From: Bryobacteraceae bacterium
GTDB lineage: Bacteria > Acidobacteriota > Terriglobia > Bryobacterales > Bryobacteraceae
Length of the DNA stretch: 64,000 nt
Direction of reading: 5' to 3'
NCBI GenBank assembly: GCA_025056455.1
Contig: JANWVY010000001.1
Span: 124,001 to 188,000, forward strand
The notes under the pieces are model-generated. The model ran no database searches and was not told the origin of the DNA. It worked only from the letters and a program-made list of their open reading frames with translations. A program made the position numbers and the translations under genes. Below, one piece after another: positions 35,790 through 45,863 of this stretch (the stretch's first letter is position 1; each line of letters starts with the position of its first letter).

Positions 35790-37952
35790 TCAGGATTTGC
35801 TCACAGGCAAACGCCGCACGGGCTTACCGGTAGCTGCGGATACCGCATTGGCGATGGCAGGCGCCACCGCGATGATCGGGGTTTCTCCCGCTCCGGCTGG
35901 AGGCAGATCCTTACGATCTAGCAAGATAATTTGCATGGGCGGCACGTCTCGGAATCTCGGAACGCGGTAGCGCTGAAAATTTCCGTTTTTAAGTTTTCCG
36001 CCTTCGAATTCGATCTCCTCTGTGAGTGCTGCTCCCAGGCCCTGGATTAAGCTTCCTTCCACTTGGGCCCGCAAATTTGAAGGGTTTAAGATGGCGCCAC
36101 ATTCAAACGCCATCGAGATACGAACGACGCGGAGGGGGGAGGAATCAAGGTCTACTTCGGCGCATGCGGCAACAAAGGACCCTTTCTCTGTACCCGCAGC
36201 AAATCCCGATGTTGTCTTTCTGGCCGCCCATCCGAAGCTATCTGCCGCCGCCTCAATCACCGCTTTGAGACGCGGATTTTCGAGATGAGCAAGGCGGAAA
36301 TCAACTGAGTCCTGGCGCGCTGCCTGGGCAAGCTCGTCCAGGAAACATTCTCTTGCGAAATTGTTTGCGGTGGCGGCAATGCCGCGGTAAGAGCCTTCGC
36401 GAAGAGGAGAGTCGCTAGCAAGAAAACGCGTGCGGGAGTTAGGACAGCGGTAGGGGGACTCCAGGGCGGCTAGGCCAGCGTTATAGTTGCAAAAATCCCA
36501 GGCGAGCAGAAGGCCTTTCTCATCCAGTCCGGCTTCGATCTCAAATAGGCCAGCCGGACGGAAGTAGGCCCACTCGAATTCCTCCTTCCGGCTCCAGCGC
36601 AAAGAGACGGGCCGGCCAGCTTCGCGCGCGAGCCGGGCGGCCTCAATCGCAACTTCTCCGGTATGTTTACCGCCGAAACCGCCGCCAGTATCCGGAACGA
36701 TGACGCGCACGCGGCTGGGTGGGATTTTCAGCGCTTGAGCGAGCTGGTCCCGGACCCCGAAGGGATTTTGGGTTCCGGTCCACACCGTCAGCTTGTCATC
36801 GTTCCATTCGGCTACGGCGGCTCGCGGTTCCATGGGCACGTGCTGAATGTAGGGGACAAAATATTCCGCACGGCGCCTGATGGCGGCCTTGAGAAGGGCT
36901 CCTTGTACGTCTCCCCGAAGGTTCTCCCTGGGTTGAGTCCCGGCTTTGGGCGCATGCTGCTTGAGATAGATCGGCAGTTGGGAGCTCGAGGGATGTGGCT
37001 TTTGCTGCCATTGAGCCGTAGCGGCAATGGCGGCGATGGCTTGGCGTGCGGCGTACGAAGTTGGAGCGACCGAGCCAATGAAGTCTCCCTCGCGGACAAT
37101 CTGGACACCAGCGATTTTGGAGGCTGCCGCCAGATCGACGTCGACTAGAGTCGATTGATAGGCTGGCGGACGCAAGACTGCCCCGTAGAGCATGTTTGGC
37201 CGTTGAATATCGGAGGGATAGCGGTGGGTGCCAGTAACAATTGCCGTGGCATCCAATCTAGCCTGGGGCTTGCCAAGCACCTTCCACTGGGAGGCAGCCG
37301 TCAGTTGGACCTGAGATCCTACTTCCGGCCGGCCCGCTAGTTCGCCAAAAGCGAGCTTCCTCTGGCCAGAAATCAGCCAGCCTTCGCTGATCGTGACTTC
37401 GCTGGGGTCCACCTGCCAACGAGCGGCCGCCTGCGAAACCAACCACTGGCGCGCCATGGCGGCCGCCCTACGAACGGCGGCCACGGTCGCGGGCGTCGTG
37501 CGACTGCCAGCCGTGATGCCGTCGTTGGGAGTTAGCTCGGTGTCAGCCAGCCTCACCCTCACTTGCTCCAGGCGGGCGTGCAGCTCTTCGGCAGCAGCCA
37601 TGGCCAGTTCCGTCCGGGCGCCTTGTCCGACTTCTACCTTGCCGGAAAACACAGTAATGGTGCCAGTAGGATCGATGTGCAGTCGTGATTCTAGCGAAGT
37701 CTCACTGGTTGATCCGCGCTGAGCCTGGCTGGGGGAAACAACAGCCGAAACGAAGAGGCCGGCGGCGGTCCAGCGTAAGAACTCGCGCCGTGTTGGAGCG
37801 AAATCATAAGCAGGTGGTTCGCGTAGTTCGTAGCGCTCGGGCTCTTCCTCCAGGAGGTGATCTGACGCCGGGGTTTCCCCTTTGAAGTCAACGTCATGTT
37901 CGGCCAGAGGCGCGGACTTCGGGGGGAGAACATCAGAATGATTGCCTGCCAT
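35790..37952 (-). CDS. Molybdopterin-binding subunit of a xanthine-dehydrogenase-family oxidoreductase (IorB-like)
   Basis: This protein of about 720 residues is exported by Tat: the signal TRREFLRWTAAGLFVSAVV sits behind a long polar N-region, so the complex is probably periplasmic. The mature part opens RLHIDPTGTITVFSGKVEVG. It contains PDTGGGFGGKHTGEVAIEAA (molybdopterin contact), the segment SPLREGSYRGIAATAN, FECGAILNP, and the C-terminal GAGETPIIAVAPAIANAV with the catalytic Glu. This is the isoquinoline-1-oxidoreductase beta type, which hydroxylates N-heterocycles or aldehydes. I start at ATG 37952, which has AGGAG upstream. It overlaps the iron-sulfur subunit by 20 nt. No FAD subunit is present, as usual for this type. 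Confidence 0.9.
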   Translation of the reverse strand: MAGNHSDVLPPKSAPLAEHDVDFKGETPASDHLLEEEPERYELREPPAYDFAPTRREFLRWTAAGLFVSAVVSPSQAQRGSTSETSLESRLHIDPTGTITVFSGKVEVGQGARTELAMAAAEELHARLEQVRVRLADTELTPNDGITAGSRTTPATVAAVRRAAAMARQWLVSQAAARWQVDPSEVTISEGWLISGQRKLAFGELAGRPEVGSQVQLTAASQWKVLGKPQARLDATAIVTGTHRYPSDIQRPNMLYGAVLRPPAYQSTLVDVDLAAASKIAGVQIVREGDFIGSVAPTSYAARQAIAAIAATAQWQQKPHPSSSQLPIYLKQHAPKAGTQPRENLRGDVQGALLKAAIRRRAEYFVPYIQHVPMEPRAAVAEWNDDKLTVWTGTQNPFGVRDQLAQALKIPPSRVRVIVPDTGGGFGGKHTGEVAIEAARLAREAGRPVSLRWSRKEEFEWAYFRPAGLFEIEAGLDEKGLLLAWDFCNYNAGLAALESPYRCPNSRTRFLASDSPLREGSYRGIAATANNFARECFLDELAQAARQDSVDFRLAHLENPRLKAVIEAAADSFGWAARKTTSGFAAGTEKGSFVAACAEVDLDSSPLRVVRISMAFECGAILNPSNLRAQVEGSLIQGLGAALTEEIEFEGGKLKNGNFQRYRVPRFRDVPPMQIILLDRKDLPPAGAGETPIIAVAPAIANAVSAATGKPVRRLPVSKS

Positions 37953-38424
37953 TCGATTTCTCCTGGGCCAGTAATTTCGCAGCGCGTTGAACCGCGGCCA
38001 GAATATTCGGGTAGCCACAGCACCGGCAGAGGTTGCCGTTCAGGGCCTCGATCATTTGGCCGGTTGTTGGGTTGGGCACCCGCCCTAGCAGCGCGGTAGC
38101 AGTGAGAATCATTCCTGGCACGCAATAGCCACACTGCATGGCTGATTCTTCGACGAAGGCTTGCTGCACGGCGCTCAAACGCCCGTCCGGCGCCAGCCCC
38201 TCGATCGTGGTGACACGGAGACCGGCTGCTGCTCGGACGGGCAGAAGGCACGAAGGGCGCGCTTGGCCTTCAACCAGCACGGTGCAAGCGCGGCACTGCC
38301 CTTCCCCACAACCGTATTTGGCGCCAGTTAGATGCAGATCCTCGCGGAGAACATCCAAGAGAGGCCGCCGCGGATCGGTGTCGATCTCTCGCAGATGGCC
38401 GTTTACGCGGAGTTGAAATTTCAC
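37933..38424 (-). CDS. [2Fe-2S] subunit of the molybdenum hydroxylase (IorA-like)
   Basis: This 163-residue iron-sulfur subunit binds two [2Fe-2S] clusters. The plant-type ferredoxin loop is YGCGEGQCRACTVLV with the fourth Cys in SCLLPV. The second, helical domain has QCGYCVPGMI and NLCRCCGYPNI. Start is GTG 38424 (KFQLRVNGHLREI); a frame open from 38493 adds 23 residues unlike the family. It is encoded directly before the molybdopterin subunit with a 20-nt overlap. It probably passes electrons from the molybdenum site to a cytochrome, given the Tat signal on its partner and the lack of an FAD subunit. Confidence 0.93.
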   Translation of the reverse strand: MKFQLRVNGHLREIDTDPRRPLLDVLREDLHLTGAKYGCGEGQCRACTVLVEGQARPSCLLPVRAAAGLRVTTIEGLAPDGRLSAVQQAFVEESAMQCGYCVPGMILTATALLGRVPNPTTGQMIEALNGNLCRCCGYPNILAAVQRAAKLLAQEKSNGRQSF

Positions 38425-38511
38425 ACCGTCATCATAGCTAAGCCAGGGGTAAAGGCAAGCGCGCCGGTTTGACCTAGGCCACCCACCCTGCAATTTGCCG
38501 CAGAGGCTGGG

Positions 38512-38925
38512 CTAGGCAAGTTCCCAGCCAGCGAAAAACCAGCTCAACTCGAAAGCTGCTGTTTCGGGACTATCCGAGCCGTGTGTTGCGTTACGCTCAA
38601 TGTTGGTGCCAAAACGTTTGCGGATGGTACCCTCTTCGGCCTTTTCCGGGTTGGTGGCCCCCATGACTTGCCGCCACTTTTGAATGGCGTCCTCTCGCTC
38701 CAAACACAACAGCACAACAGGGCCTTCGGTCATGAATGAGATGAGTCCCTGGAAAAACGGCTTCTCGCGGTGAACCGCATAAAATCCCTCGGCCTGCGCG
38801 CGCGTGAGCGTTGTCTGGCGCATGGCCTTGATGCGAAAACCGTTGTCGAGAATGGCCGAAAGGATGGCCCCGGTATAGCCGAGCGCCACCGCGTCAGGCT
38901 TAATGATGGCTAAGGTTTTCTCCAT
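38512..38925 (-). CDS. ndk: Nucleoside diphosphate kinase
   Basis: This 137-residue enzyme moves the gamma-phosphate from ATP to other NDPs through a phosphohistidine. It has the N-terminal KTLAIIKPDAV and the active-site NATHGSDSP with H115. The start is ATG 38925; an upstream frame from 38958 adds 11 residues not found in the family, and AGGA lies just before this ATG. It is the last gene of a minus-strand run with sucD and sucC (73 bp gap). The arrangement sucC-sucD-ndk is sensible because a GDP-using succinyl-CoA synthetase makes GTP that Ndk interconverts. Confidence 0.97.
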   Translation of the reverse strand: MEKTLAIIKPDAVALGYTGAILSAILDNGFRIKAMRQTTLTRAQAEGFYAVHREKPFFQGLISFMTEGPVVLLCLEREDAIQKWRQVMGATNPEKAEEGTIRKRFGTNIERNATHGSDSPETAAFELSWFFAGWELA

Positions 38926-38998
38926 GATTCCTGTAACCTGCTTTGAAGATTTCCGCATGCGGCCAGTCCCTAAAGACCCGCGGCCCGCTCGGAAAAAA

Positions 38999-39871
38999 TT
39001 AGGATTTCAGAACGGCTTTGACCCTCTCTCCAATCTCGGCTGGAGTTTCGCAGACGGTGATTCCAGCCGCTTGCATGGCTGCCATCTTATCGGATGCCTT
39101 ACCGGAGCTGCCCGAGATGATGGCTCCTGCATGTCCCATGCGGCGGCCTGGCGGCGCAGTTTGGCCCGCAATGAACCCAATGACCGGCTTGGTTACATGC
39201 TCTTTGATGTAGGCCGCGGCCTTTTCTTCCGCATCGCCGCCGATTTCGCCGATCATGACGATGGCGTGGGTGTCAGGGTCTTCCTGGAAGAGCTTGATGG
39301 CGTCGGTGTGCGTGGTGCCAATTACCGGATCACCACCGATACCGATGCAGGTGGACTGTCCGATGCCCAAGCTCGTCAGCTGGCCAACTGCTTCATAGGT
39401 GAGGGTGCCTGAACGGGATACCACGCCGACATGACCTTTCAAATGAATATGGCCTGGCATAATGCCAATTTTGCACTCCCCGGGCGTGATAATTCCGGGA
39501 CAATTGGGGCCAATTAGGCGCGTATTTTTCCCTTTTAAAAAGTTCCAAGCCTTCACCATGTCCAGAGCTGGAATGCCTTCTGTGATGCAAACCACCAGCG
39601 GCAGGCCCGCGTCAGCTGCCTCCATAATGGCGTCGGCGGCAAAGGCTGGAGGCACAAAAATCATGCTCGCGTTGGCGCCGGTCGCCTTAACGGCTTGCGC
39701 AACGGTGTCGAACACCGGCCGGTCCAGATGCGTGGATCCGCCTTTACCCGGCGTAACTCCTCCCACGACATTGGTGCCGTAGGCTATGCATTGCGAGGCA
39801 TGGAAGGTGCCTTCTTTACCCGTAAAGCCCTGTACCAGAAGGCGGGTGTTTTTGTTCACGAGCACGCTCAT
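38999..39871 (-). CDS. sucD: Succinyl-CoA ligase, alpha subunit
   Basis: This 290-residue subunit of the TCA enzyme makes succinate and ATP or GTP from succinyl-CoA. The CoA-binding Rossmann domain has [21 protein letters not shown] and [22 protein letters not shown] and the phosphohistidine loop [18 protein letters not shown] follow. It overlaps the sucC stop by 4 nt. Length and motifs are complete. Confidence 0.98.
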   Translation of the reverse strand: MSVLVNKNTRLLVQGFTGKEGTFHASQCIAYGTNVVGGVTPGKGGSTHLDRPVFDTVAQAVKATGANASMIFVPPAFAADAIMEAADAGLPLVVCITEGIPALDMVKAWNFLKGKNTRLIGPNCPGIITPGECKIGIMPGHIHLKGHVGVVSRSGTLTYEAVGQLTSLGIGQSTCIGIGGDPVIGTTHTDAIKLFQEDPDTHAIVMIGEIGGDAEEKAAAYIKEHVTKPVIGFIAGQTAPPGRRMGHAGAIISGSSGKASDKMAAMQAAGITVCETPAEIGERVKAVLKS

Positions 39872-41025
39872 TGGGCCAACCTCACAACTTTTTCCGCTGC
39901 GTCCTTCATTCCATCGGCAAGCGTAAAATTCATGCCAGAATCGCGCAGGATTTGCTTTCCTTGCTCCACGTTCGTGCCTTCCATACGAATCACAATTGGG
40001 ACTTGAACATTCAAGTCGCGAGCGGCAGCCACAACCCCGGCAGCCAGAACATCACAACGCAAGATGCCGCCAAAGATATTGATCAGTACGGCTTTCACAT
40101 GAGGGTCGCCCAGCAAGATGCGAAAGGCGTTGCGGATTTGTTCTTGATTGGCCCCGCCTCCTACGTCAAGGAAATTCGCTGGCTGGCCGCCGGCGTATTT
40201 GATAATGTCCATCGTAGCCATGGCCAGGCCCGCGCCGTTGACCATGCAAGCGATGTTGCCGTCCAACTTGATGTAGTTGAGGCTGTATTTCGAGGCTTCC
40301 ACTTCGAGCGGGTCTTCTTCATTGAGGTCGCGCAGATCGAGCAGCTCTTTGTGGCGAAACAAAGCGTTGTCATCGAGCGTGATTTTTGCGTCGAGAGCGA
40401 GCGTGCGGCCATCGGTCGTCACGACAAACGGGTTAATCTCGGCCAGTGAGGCGTCGAGGGCCTCGTAGGCCTGCGCTAGAGCTTGCATGGCCTTTACCGC
40501 CCCGCCTACTACGCTGCCCCCCAAGCCCATGCCATAAGCGAGCTTGCGCGCTTGAAAAGCCATCAATCCCGCCCCAGGTTCCAAGAATTCTTTGAGGATC
40601 CGCTCGGGTGTCTTTGCGGCAACCTCTTCGATGTCCATTCCCCCCGCAGCAGAAGCCATAAAGACACACTTGCCGGCTGCGCGGTCGAGAACGATCCCCA
40701 GATAGAGCTCGCGCTCAACGGGTAGGGTTTCTTCAATCAACAAGCGCTTAACGAGCCGGCCTTCTGGCCCGGTCTGGTGGGTCACCAGCGTCATGCCAAG
40801 GATCTGGGAGGCCAGTTCGCGCGCGTGTTCCGCGTCCCGGGCGACTTTCACGCCGCCGCCCTTGCCACGACCACCCGCATGAATTTGAGCTTTGACCACA
40901 ACGCTGCCGCCGAGTTCCTGCGCGGCCTGAACCGCCTCCTCCACACTGAAGGCGACTTTGCCCCGCGGCACAGGGACTCCGTATTGTGCCAAGAGAGCCT
41001 TGGCCTGATATTCATGAATTTTCAT
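39868..41025 (-). CDS. sucC: Succinyl-CoA ligase, beta subunit
   Basis: This 385-residue subunit has an ATP-grasp domain: [20 protein letters not shown] at the start, [18 protein letters not shown] as the nucleotide-binding loop, and [18 protein letters not shown], then [16 protein letters not shown] and [12 protein letters not shown] in the C-terminal domain. The start is ATG 41025. The frame is open for 76 more codons to 41253, but those residues do not belong to the family and would run over the start of the divergent gene at 41197. It is translationally coupled to sucD. Confidence 0.97.
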   Translation of the reverse strand: MKIHEYQAKALLAQYGVPVPRGKVAFSVEEAVQAAQELGGSVVVKAQIHAGGRGKGGGVKVARDAEHARELASQILGMTLVTHQTGPEGRLVKRLLIEETLPVERELYLGIVLDRAAGKCVFMASAAGGMDIEEVAAKTPERILKEFLEPGAGLMAFQARKLAYGMGLGGSVVGGAVKAMQALAQAYEALDASLAEINPFVVTTDGRTLALDAKITLDDNALFRHKELLDLRDLNEEDPLEVEASKYSLNYIKLDGNIACMVNGAGLAMATMDIIKYAGGQPANFLDVGGGANQEQIRNAFRILLGDPHVKAVLINIFGGILRCDVLAAGVVAAARDLNVQVPIVIRMEGTNVEQGKQILRDSGMNFTLADGMKDAAEKVVRLAQ

Positions 41026-41196
41026 CGGATTTGAGCCTGTGTAGTGAATCGAGAGCGAACTTCTGATCATATCACGCCCGTCTGGCGCCACAGGCAAAGA
41101 GGGTTTCGCCTTCCATCCAGCTCCTCGGCCCCGGCGTAGGGCCAACCAAGGAAAAAACCGCGCCGTCGCTGCTCGTGATACCCTACTGGCGTTGCC

Positions 41197-42105
41197 ATGA
41201 CGCTCGAGGAACTCGAACAGCGAGTCAAAACGCTCCTGCCGCAAACCTATCAAGACCGGTATGAGGAAATTGAACCCGTTTCGATGGGATCAGCGCCGCT
41301 GAAATATGGCGCCGACGGGAAGGTGGCATGGGACGAAATCTGGCAAAGCTTTTGCGATTTGGCGATGGCGGGAGGCCCCCCTCACAAAGGAAAGCTGCTT
41401 GAGCCTGGCACCACCGCGGAGATTCTCGCCCAGCCAGAGCAGTATTCGAAAGTGGTGGCAGAAATCTGCCGGGGAATTCGCCTTGTGGCAGAGCTATCTG
41501 CACAAAGAGCCGCTGCCGACGGGTGGATCCGAGTCGAGTGTGAGACCTCGACAAAAGCGCAGTGGCTGGCTCGCGCCATCACCATGGAAAACATCTCCGC
41601 CCGCTATGAGGAAGACGGACTGGAGCTTCCGGCCGCCGCCAGCTACCGCGTGGAAAAAGAAATCAAGAACGTCATCACTTCGGTTGCTAAGACCTGTCAT
41701 TACTGGGAGGATCACATGTGGTCATCTCAGCAAAAACGGATCGGTGAGTTGTTTGCTCGGATGATGCAGGAATCCCCTTTCCTGCAGCCGGCGCGGCATG
41801 GTTGGGTGGCGGTTGAGGACATCGAGTGCGAGCGCGAGCAAGTGCGCCGCTGCATTGAAGCGCGCACGGCATTACGCGCCTCGCCTCATCGCTACTTTAG
41901 CTGGATCGGCTTTGATTGCCCCGACCAGCGCGCCGCCGTTTGGATGATGCGCGCGCTGGTGGCGTTCAATCTTCTTTCTCGGCGCGAAGGCCTCACGTTG
42001 TTTGTGCCGCTTGATCCAGTGGTTGATGGCGAGGGAGTGGCAGTTACCAGCGCCGTGACCGCGGTGTATGAACTTGCTCGGAGACGGGGTGTGATCGCCG
42101 TTTAG
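41197..42105 (+). CDS. Conserved hypothetical protein
   Basis: This 302-residue soluble protein is of unknown function, with no signal peptide or membrane helix. It has an N-terminal helical part ([16 protein letters not shown]) and a central [20 protein letters not shown] segment. A possible metal or redox patch follows ([11 protein letters not shown]), then [21 protein letters not shown], and a beta strand ending with [16 protein letters not shown] recall similar proteins in acidobacteria without an assigned role but cannot name a family. It is divergent from sucC with 171 bp between starts and is followed by tRNA-Cys on the other strand. Confidence 0.75.
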   Translation: MTLEELEQRVKTLLPQTYQDRYEEIEPVSMGSAPLKYGADGKVAWDEIWQSFCDLAMAGGPPHKGKLLEPGTTAEILAQPEQYSKVVAEICRGIRLVAELSAQRAAADGWIRVECETSTKAQWLARAITMENISARYEEDGLELPAAASYRVEKEIKNVITSVAKTCHYWEDHMWSSQQKRIGELFARMMQESPFLQPARHGWVAVEDIECEREQVRRCIEARTALRASPHRYFSWIGFDCPDQRAAVWMMRALVAFNLLSRREGLTLFVPLDPVVDGEGVAVTSAVTAVYELARRRGVIAV

Positions 42106-42136
42106 CCCGGCCACCGTGTACAAATGAAGACTTGAA

Positions 42137-42211
<75 letters not shown>

Positions 42212-42283
42212 TTAGCGGCGAGAAAGATCACCCACCAGTATACACGGCGACTTCCGCCTGGTGCAGCAGTTGAGTGTTGCCGG

Positions 42284-43576
42284 CTAGCGCCTTGGTGCCG
42301 GGCGGCGGCCTTCGCTAAACGAGCCATCCCACACCGGGTCACCCTGGGCCATATAGTTCTTGCCGAGTTTGCGCCAATCTTCGCGGGTGAGCCCATTGAG
42401 ATCCCATACCACTTTGCCATCGCGGAGGGTTAACTCGCAGGCCAGCCGCTCGGAGCCTTCTAGCTTGGCGCCGTAGACATCAACGAATCCAAACTTTCCG
42501 CGCTCAAGGCGCAAGACAGCTACGTCCGCGCCAGCTCCCACCGAAAGGTGGCCGAGTTCGGTCCGTTTGATTTGCTTTGCCGGATTCCAGGTCGAGCGCA
42601 GGATCACATCCTCAAGCGACATGCCCATGGCGAGAAACTTGGACATCAAGTTCAGCATGTCCTTCATGCCGCCAAGCATGCTGTTATAGTGCAAATCCGT
42701 CGAGATGGAATCGGGTGGGAGTCCTTGCTGCATCGCGGGCACCGCTTGCCGCCAGACGAAACTGCCGCCTCCATGACCGACATCGAAGATCACGCCGCGC
42801 TGGCGCGCCTGGCGCAGATAGTCGCGCACCTTTCCGTTCTCATCCAGCATTGGAACGGAGGCGAGGTAGAAGTGGGTGTACATATCGCCTGGGCGCAGCC
42901 GCTTGGTGACGAGCTCTTCAAACGGCCGCTCGACGCGAAAGGTTCCAAAGTCCACCATGATGGGGAGATTGGCCAATTTCCCCGCTTCGAGCGCGCGGTC
43001 AACGGCAATCCATTCGGGACCGGCATAATGCGCGGTCTTAAAGCCAACGATGATGTTCGGGTATTGGCGGGCCAGCTTGGCCGCCGCCACCGGGTCCATG
43101 TCCTCAGTGTTTTGCTCGACAGCGCCGCCCATGCCCGCCCCTACGATGTTCAGAAACGCCAAGACGCGAGTTTTGGCGCGGTCAATGGTGCGCGCCTTGA
43201 ATTCGGCGAAGTTGCGCCAGCCCGAGGTGCCGGCATCCACCACCGTCGTCGTGCCGGTTCGGAGCGTATGCCCATCGGGAAATACACTCAGACGTCCAGA
43301 AGCATAGCTTTCTCCCATACCGCCAGCAAAGACGTGAACGTGGATATCCACTAGGCCGGGCGTGACGTACAGCCCGCTGACATCCACTGTCTTGGTGGCT
43401 TGCGATGGGTCGAGGTTTGGAGCGACGGCGGCGATCTTGCCATCGCGGATGGCTACGTCACGGCGCCCGTTTACACCATTTTTTGGATCGATGACGTGAC
43501 CGCCTTTGAGAAGCAAATCAAACCGCGTTTGTGCGCTCAAAAGGGAAGACAGAAGGAGGAGGCTTGCAAGTGACAT
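42284..43576 (-). CDS. Exported amidohydrolase (dihydroorotase-like family)
   Basis: This 430-residue protein has a signal peptide (LASLLLLSSLLSAQ). The small beta domain starts DLLLKGGHVIDPKNG. The TIM barrel has the metal pair VDIHVHVF (H79, H81), a lysine in VGFKTAHYAGPE that could be carboxylated, DVGHGGGSFVWRQA with a third His, and STDLHYNSM with the catalytic Asp. It resembles the amidohydrolase/deacetylase (EF_0837-type) family acting on cyclic amides or N-acyl compounds. Start is ATG 43576 with an AGAGAG ribosome site; an upstream frame to 43675 would lack the signal peptide. It is divergent from the FG-GAP gene with 28 bp between start codons. Confidence 0.88.
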   Translation of the reverse strand: MSLASLLLLSSLLSAQTRFDLLLKGGHVIDPKNGVNGRRDVAIRDGKIAAVAPNLDPSQATKTVDVSGLYVTPGLVDIHVHVFAGGMGESYASGRLSVFPDGHTLRTGTTTVVDAGTSGWRNFAEFKARTIDRAKTRVLAFLNIVGAGMGGAVEQNTEDMDPVAAAKLARQYPNIIVGFKTAHYAGPEWIAVDRALEAGKLANLPIMVDFGTFRVERPFEELVTKRLRPGDMYTHFYLASVPMLDENGKVRDYLRQARQRGVIFDVGHGGGSFVWRQAVPAMQQGLPPDSISTDLHYNSMLGGMKDMLNLMSKFLAMGMSLEDVILRSTWNPAKQIKRTELGHLSVGAGADVAVLRLERGKFGFVDVYGAKLEGSERLACELTLRDGKVVWDLNGLTREDWRKLGKNYMAQGDPVWDGSFSEGRRPAPRR

Positions 43577-43604
43577 TGTATCTCTCTTAGATATATTGAT
43601 CGCT

Positions 43605-45863
43605 ATGCGATTTCGCAACCTGGCCGTAAGTTTGCTTTGGCTGCCCTCTCTGCTGGCCGTCACCAAATTTCGCATGGAGGAGATTCGGAAGGACTGGGGG
43701 GTGGTTTACGCCGTTTCGCTCGCGGATATGAACCGAGACGGCAAGTTGGATGTTGTGGCAATCAACAACACGCAGGTGGCCTGGTTTGAAAACCCGACCT
43801 GGAAACGTCATCTCGTTCTAGACGGCGTGACGAAAAAGGACAACGTCTGCTTTGACACCTACGATGTGGATGGCGATGGCCAGCTAGACCTTGCGCTCGG
43901 CGCGGACTGGCAGCCCACGAACACGACCTCGGGCGGCACTTTGCAATGGCTGCGCCACCCGCAGAAGGGCGGGGGGTGGAGCGTAATTCCTCTTGGGGAG
44001 GAACCAACGCTGCACCGGCTGCGGTGGGGCGATGTCGACGGCGATGGAAAAAAAGAGCTCATCGTGGTGCCTTTACATGGCCGGGGGAACAAGGCTCCGC
44101 AGTGGCAGGGACAGGGACTGCGAGTGCTGGTTTTCCGTATTCCCAACAATGCGTCCCGTGATCCCTGGCCGGTGGAAGTGGCCGACGATTCCTTCCACAT
44201 CGCCCACAATTTCACAGTGGAGAACGGTGAGATTTGGGTGGCCAGCCGCGAGGGGGTACACGCCTTGAAGCGCGAGGCAAACGGCCGCTGGAGCAAGCGC
44301 AAGATTGGTGAGGGTGAGCCGGGAGAAATCAAAACAGGGCGTGTTCAACGCGTCCGCCATCTCGCCACCGTCGAGCCCTGGCATGGCAATCGTATTGTCA
44401 TTTACCGGGAACCCACCGAACCGTTTAACCCGCAGGGCACGCCGCGGCCCAAGATGGATTTAAGCCGCCAGCTGTGGACGCGCGAGGTCATCGAAGAAGG
44501 ACTCAACCAGGCGCACGCCCTAGGATGGGCGGACTTCGATGGCGACGGGAGCGACGAGCTGGCCGCAGGCTGGAGGGGCAAGCCCTGGGGACTGGCTCTC
44601 TATAAGCTTTCGCCCTCCGGCCGCTGGGTGAAAACGGTTGTGGATGAAGGCGTGGCCGTCGAGGATCTTGCCGTGGGCGATCTGAACGGCGATGGAAAAC
44701 CGGAAATTGTCGCTGGCGGGCGCGCAACCTCCAATATCCGGATCTACTGGAATGAGAGTGAGCCCCTGTGGAAAAGGCATGTGATTGCAACAGGCTACTT
44801 CAATTTCACCGCGATTGCGGCCGACTTCACCGGTGACGGAAAGGTGGATGTCATCTCCAACGATCTCCGCGGCAAGAAAACGTGGTTTTATCAGGCCCCC
44901 AAATTTGAGCCGCGCTTGATCCACGAAGGTGTCGACGTGATTCACAGTGCCGTGATTGATGTGGACAAGGACGGCGACCTCGATTTCATTGGGGCGCGTT
45001 ACTCGCCGGGACTCATTTTTTGGCTCGAAACGCCAAAAAAGCCTGGAAGGGAGGCTTGGCGTTATCACGAAATTGACAATCATGAAAAAGGTGGAGTGAA
45101 CGGGATTCATGGTCTGCTGACGGGCGATGTCGACCGCGACGGCACGCTGGATCTGATCGCTAACAGCGCGCAACCCACGGGCGCCTTCCCGAATTCGCTC
45201 GCCTGGCTGCGCATTCCTGCTCATCCCCGCCGAGCGCTCCAGTGGGAACGCTATGTCTTTGCTCGCAAGGATGCGCCCGGGTTGAGCCATTATCATGGTT
45301 TTGGCGATGTGAATGGCGATGGACGGCCAGATATCGCCAGCGCAGCCAAGATCGCTCCTGAAGGAAACTGGTTTGCTTGGTGGGAGCAACCGCCGGACCC
45401 GCGAAGCGTCTGGCGCAAACATCTGATTGCGACTGGTGAAGAGGGCGCCACCAACATCCAAATGGCTGACGTCAACAGGGATGGGAAAACGGATTTTATC
45501 GCCACCCGCGGCCATGGCTTTGGAGTTGTCTGGTATGAGGCGCCCAGCTGGAAGGCACACTCGGTGAATGCGACGCTAGCCGGCCCGCACTCACTCGCGG
45601 TCGGCGACATCGATGGCGATGGCGATGTCGACGCTGTCACCTGCGCCAAGGACAGTTTTATTGCGGCGTGGTTTGAAAACGACGGCCGCGGCAGCTTTAC
45701 CACTCACCACATCTACGAGGATCAGGCTGCCTACGACGTTCGCCTGGTAGACATGGACAACGACGGGGACTTGGACGTGCTGATCGCAGGCCAACAAAGT
45801 GAGAATGTGGTCTGGTATGAAAACCGGGCCGTGCGCAGACCTGCAGGAAGCAAAAAGCACTAA
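43605..45863 (+). CDS. Secreted FG-GAP/VCBS-repeat protein
   Basis: This 752-residue extracytoplasmic protein has a signal peptide (LAVSLLWLPSLLAV) and about twelve integrin-like FG-GAP/VCBS blades. Each is marked by a calcium loop of DxDxDG type, for example DMNRDGKLDVVA, DVDGDGQLDLAL, DLNGDGKPEIVAG, DVDKDGDLDFIGA, DVNGDGRPDIASA and DMDNDGDLDVLIAG. This predicts one or two seven-bladed propellers binding Ca2+. No catalytic motif is seen; carbohydrate or protein binding at the surface is inferred. Start is ATG 43605. An open frame from 43506 is ignored because it would skip the signal peptide. Its stop overlaps the stop of the next, convergent gene. Confidence 0.88.
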   Translation: MRFRNLAVSLLWLPSLLAVTKFRMEEIRKDWGVVYAVSLADMNRDGKLDVVAINNTQVAWFENPTWKRHLVLDGVTKKDNVCFDTYDVDGDGQLDLALGADWQPTNTTSGGTLQWLRHPQKGGGWSVIPLGEEPTLHRLRWGDVDGDGKKELIVVPLHGRGNKAPQWQGQGLRVLVFRIPNNASRDPWPVEVADDSFHIAHNFTVENGEIWVASREGVHALKREANGRWSKRKIGEGEPGEIKTGRVQRVRHLATVEPWHGNRIVIYREPTEPFNPQGTPRPKMDLSRQLWTREVIEEGLNQAHALGWADFDGDGSDELAAGWRGKPWGLALYKLSPSGRWVKTVVDEGVAVEDLAVGDLNGDGKPEIVAGGRATSNIRIYWNESEPLWKRHVIATGYFNFTAIAADFTGDGKVDVISNDLRGKKTWFYQAPKFEPRLIHEGVDVIHSAVIDVDKDGDLDFIGARYSPGLIFWLETPKKPGREAWRYHEIDNHEKGGVNGIHGLLTGDVDRDGTLDLIANSAQPTGAFPNSLAWLRIPAHPRRALQWERYVFARKDAPGLSHYHGFGDVNGDGRPDIASAAKIAPEGNWFAWWEQPPDPRSVWRKHLIATGEEGATNIQMADVNRDGKTDFIATRGHGFGVVWYEAPSWKAHSVNATLAGPHSLAVGDIDGDGDVDAVTCAKDSFIAAWFENDGRGSFTTHHIYEDQAAYDVRLVDMDNDGDLDVLIAGQQSENVVWYENRAVRRPAGSKKH

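Noticed and set aside
41026..41253. 76-residue N-terminal extension of sucC
   Set aside because: The conserved family N-terminus MKIHEYQ begins at 41025 and the extension overlaps the divergent gene.
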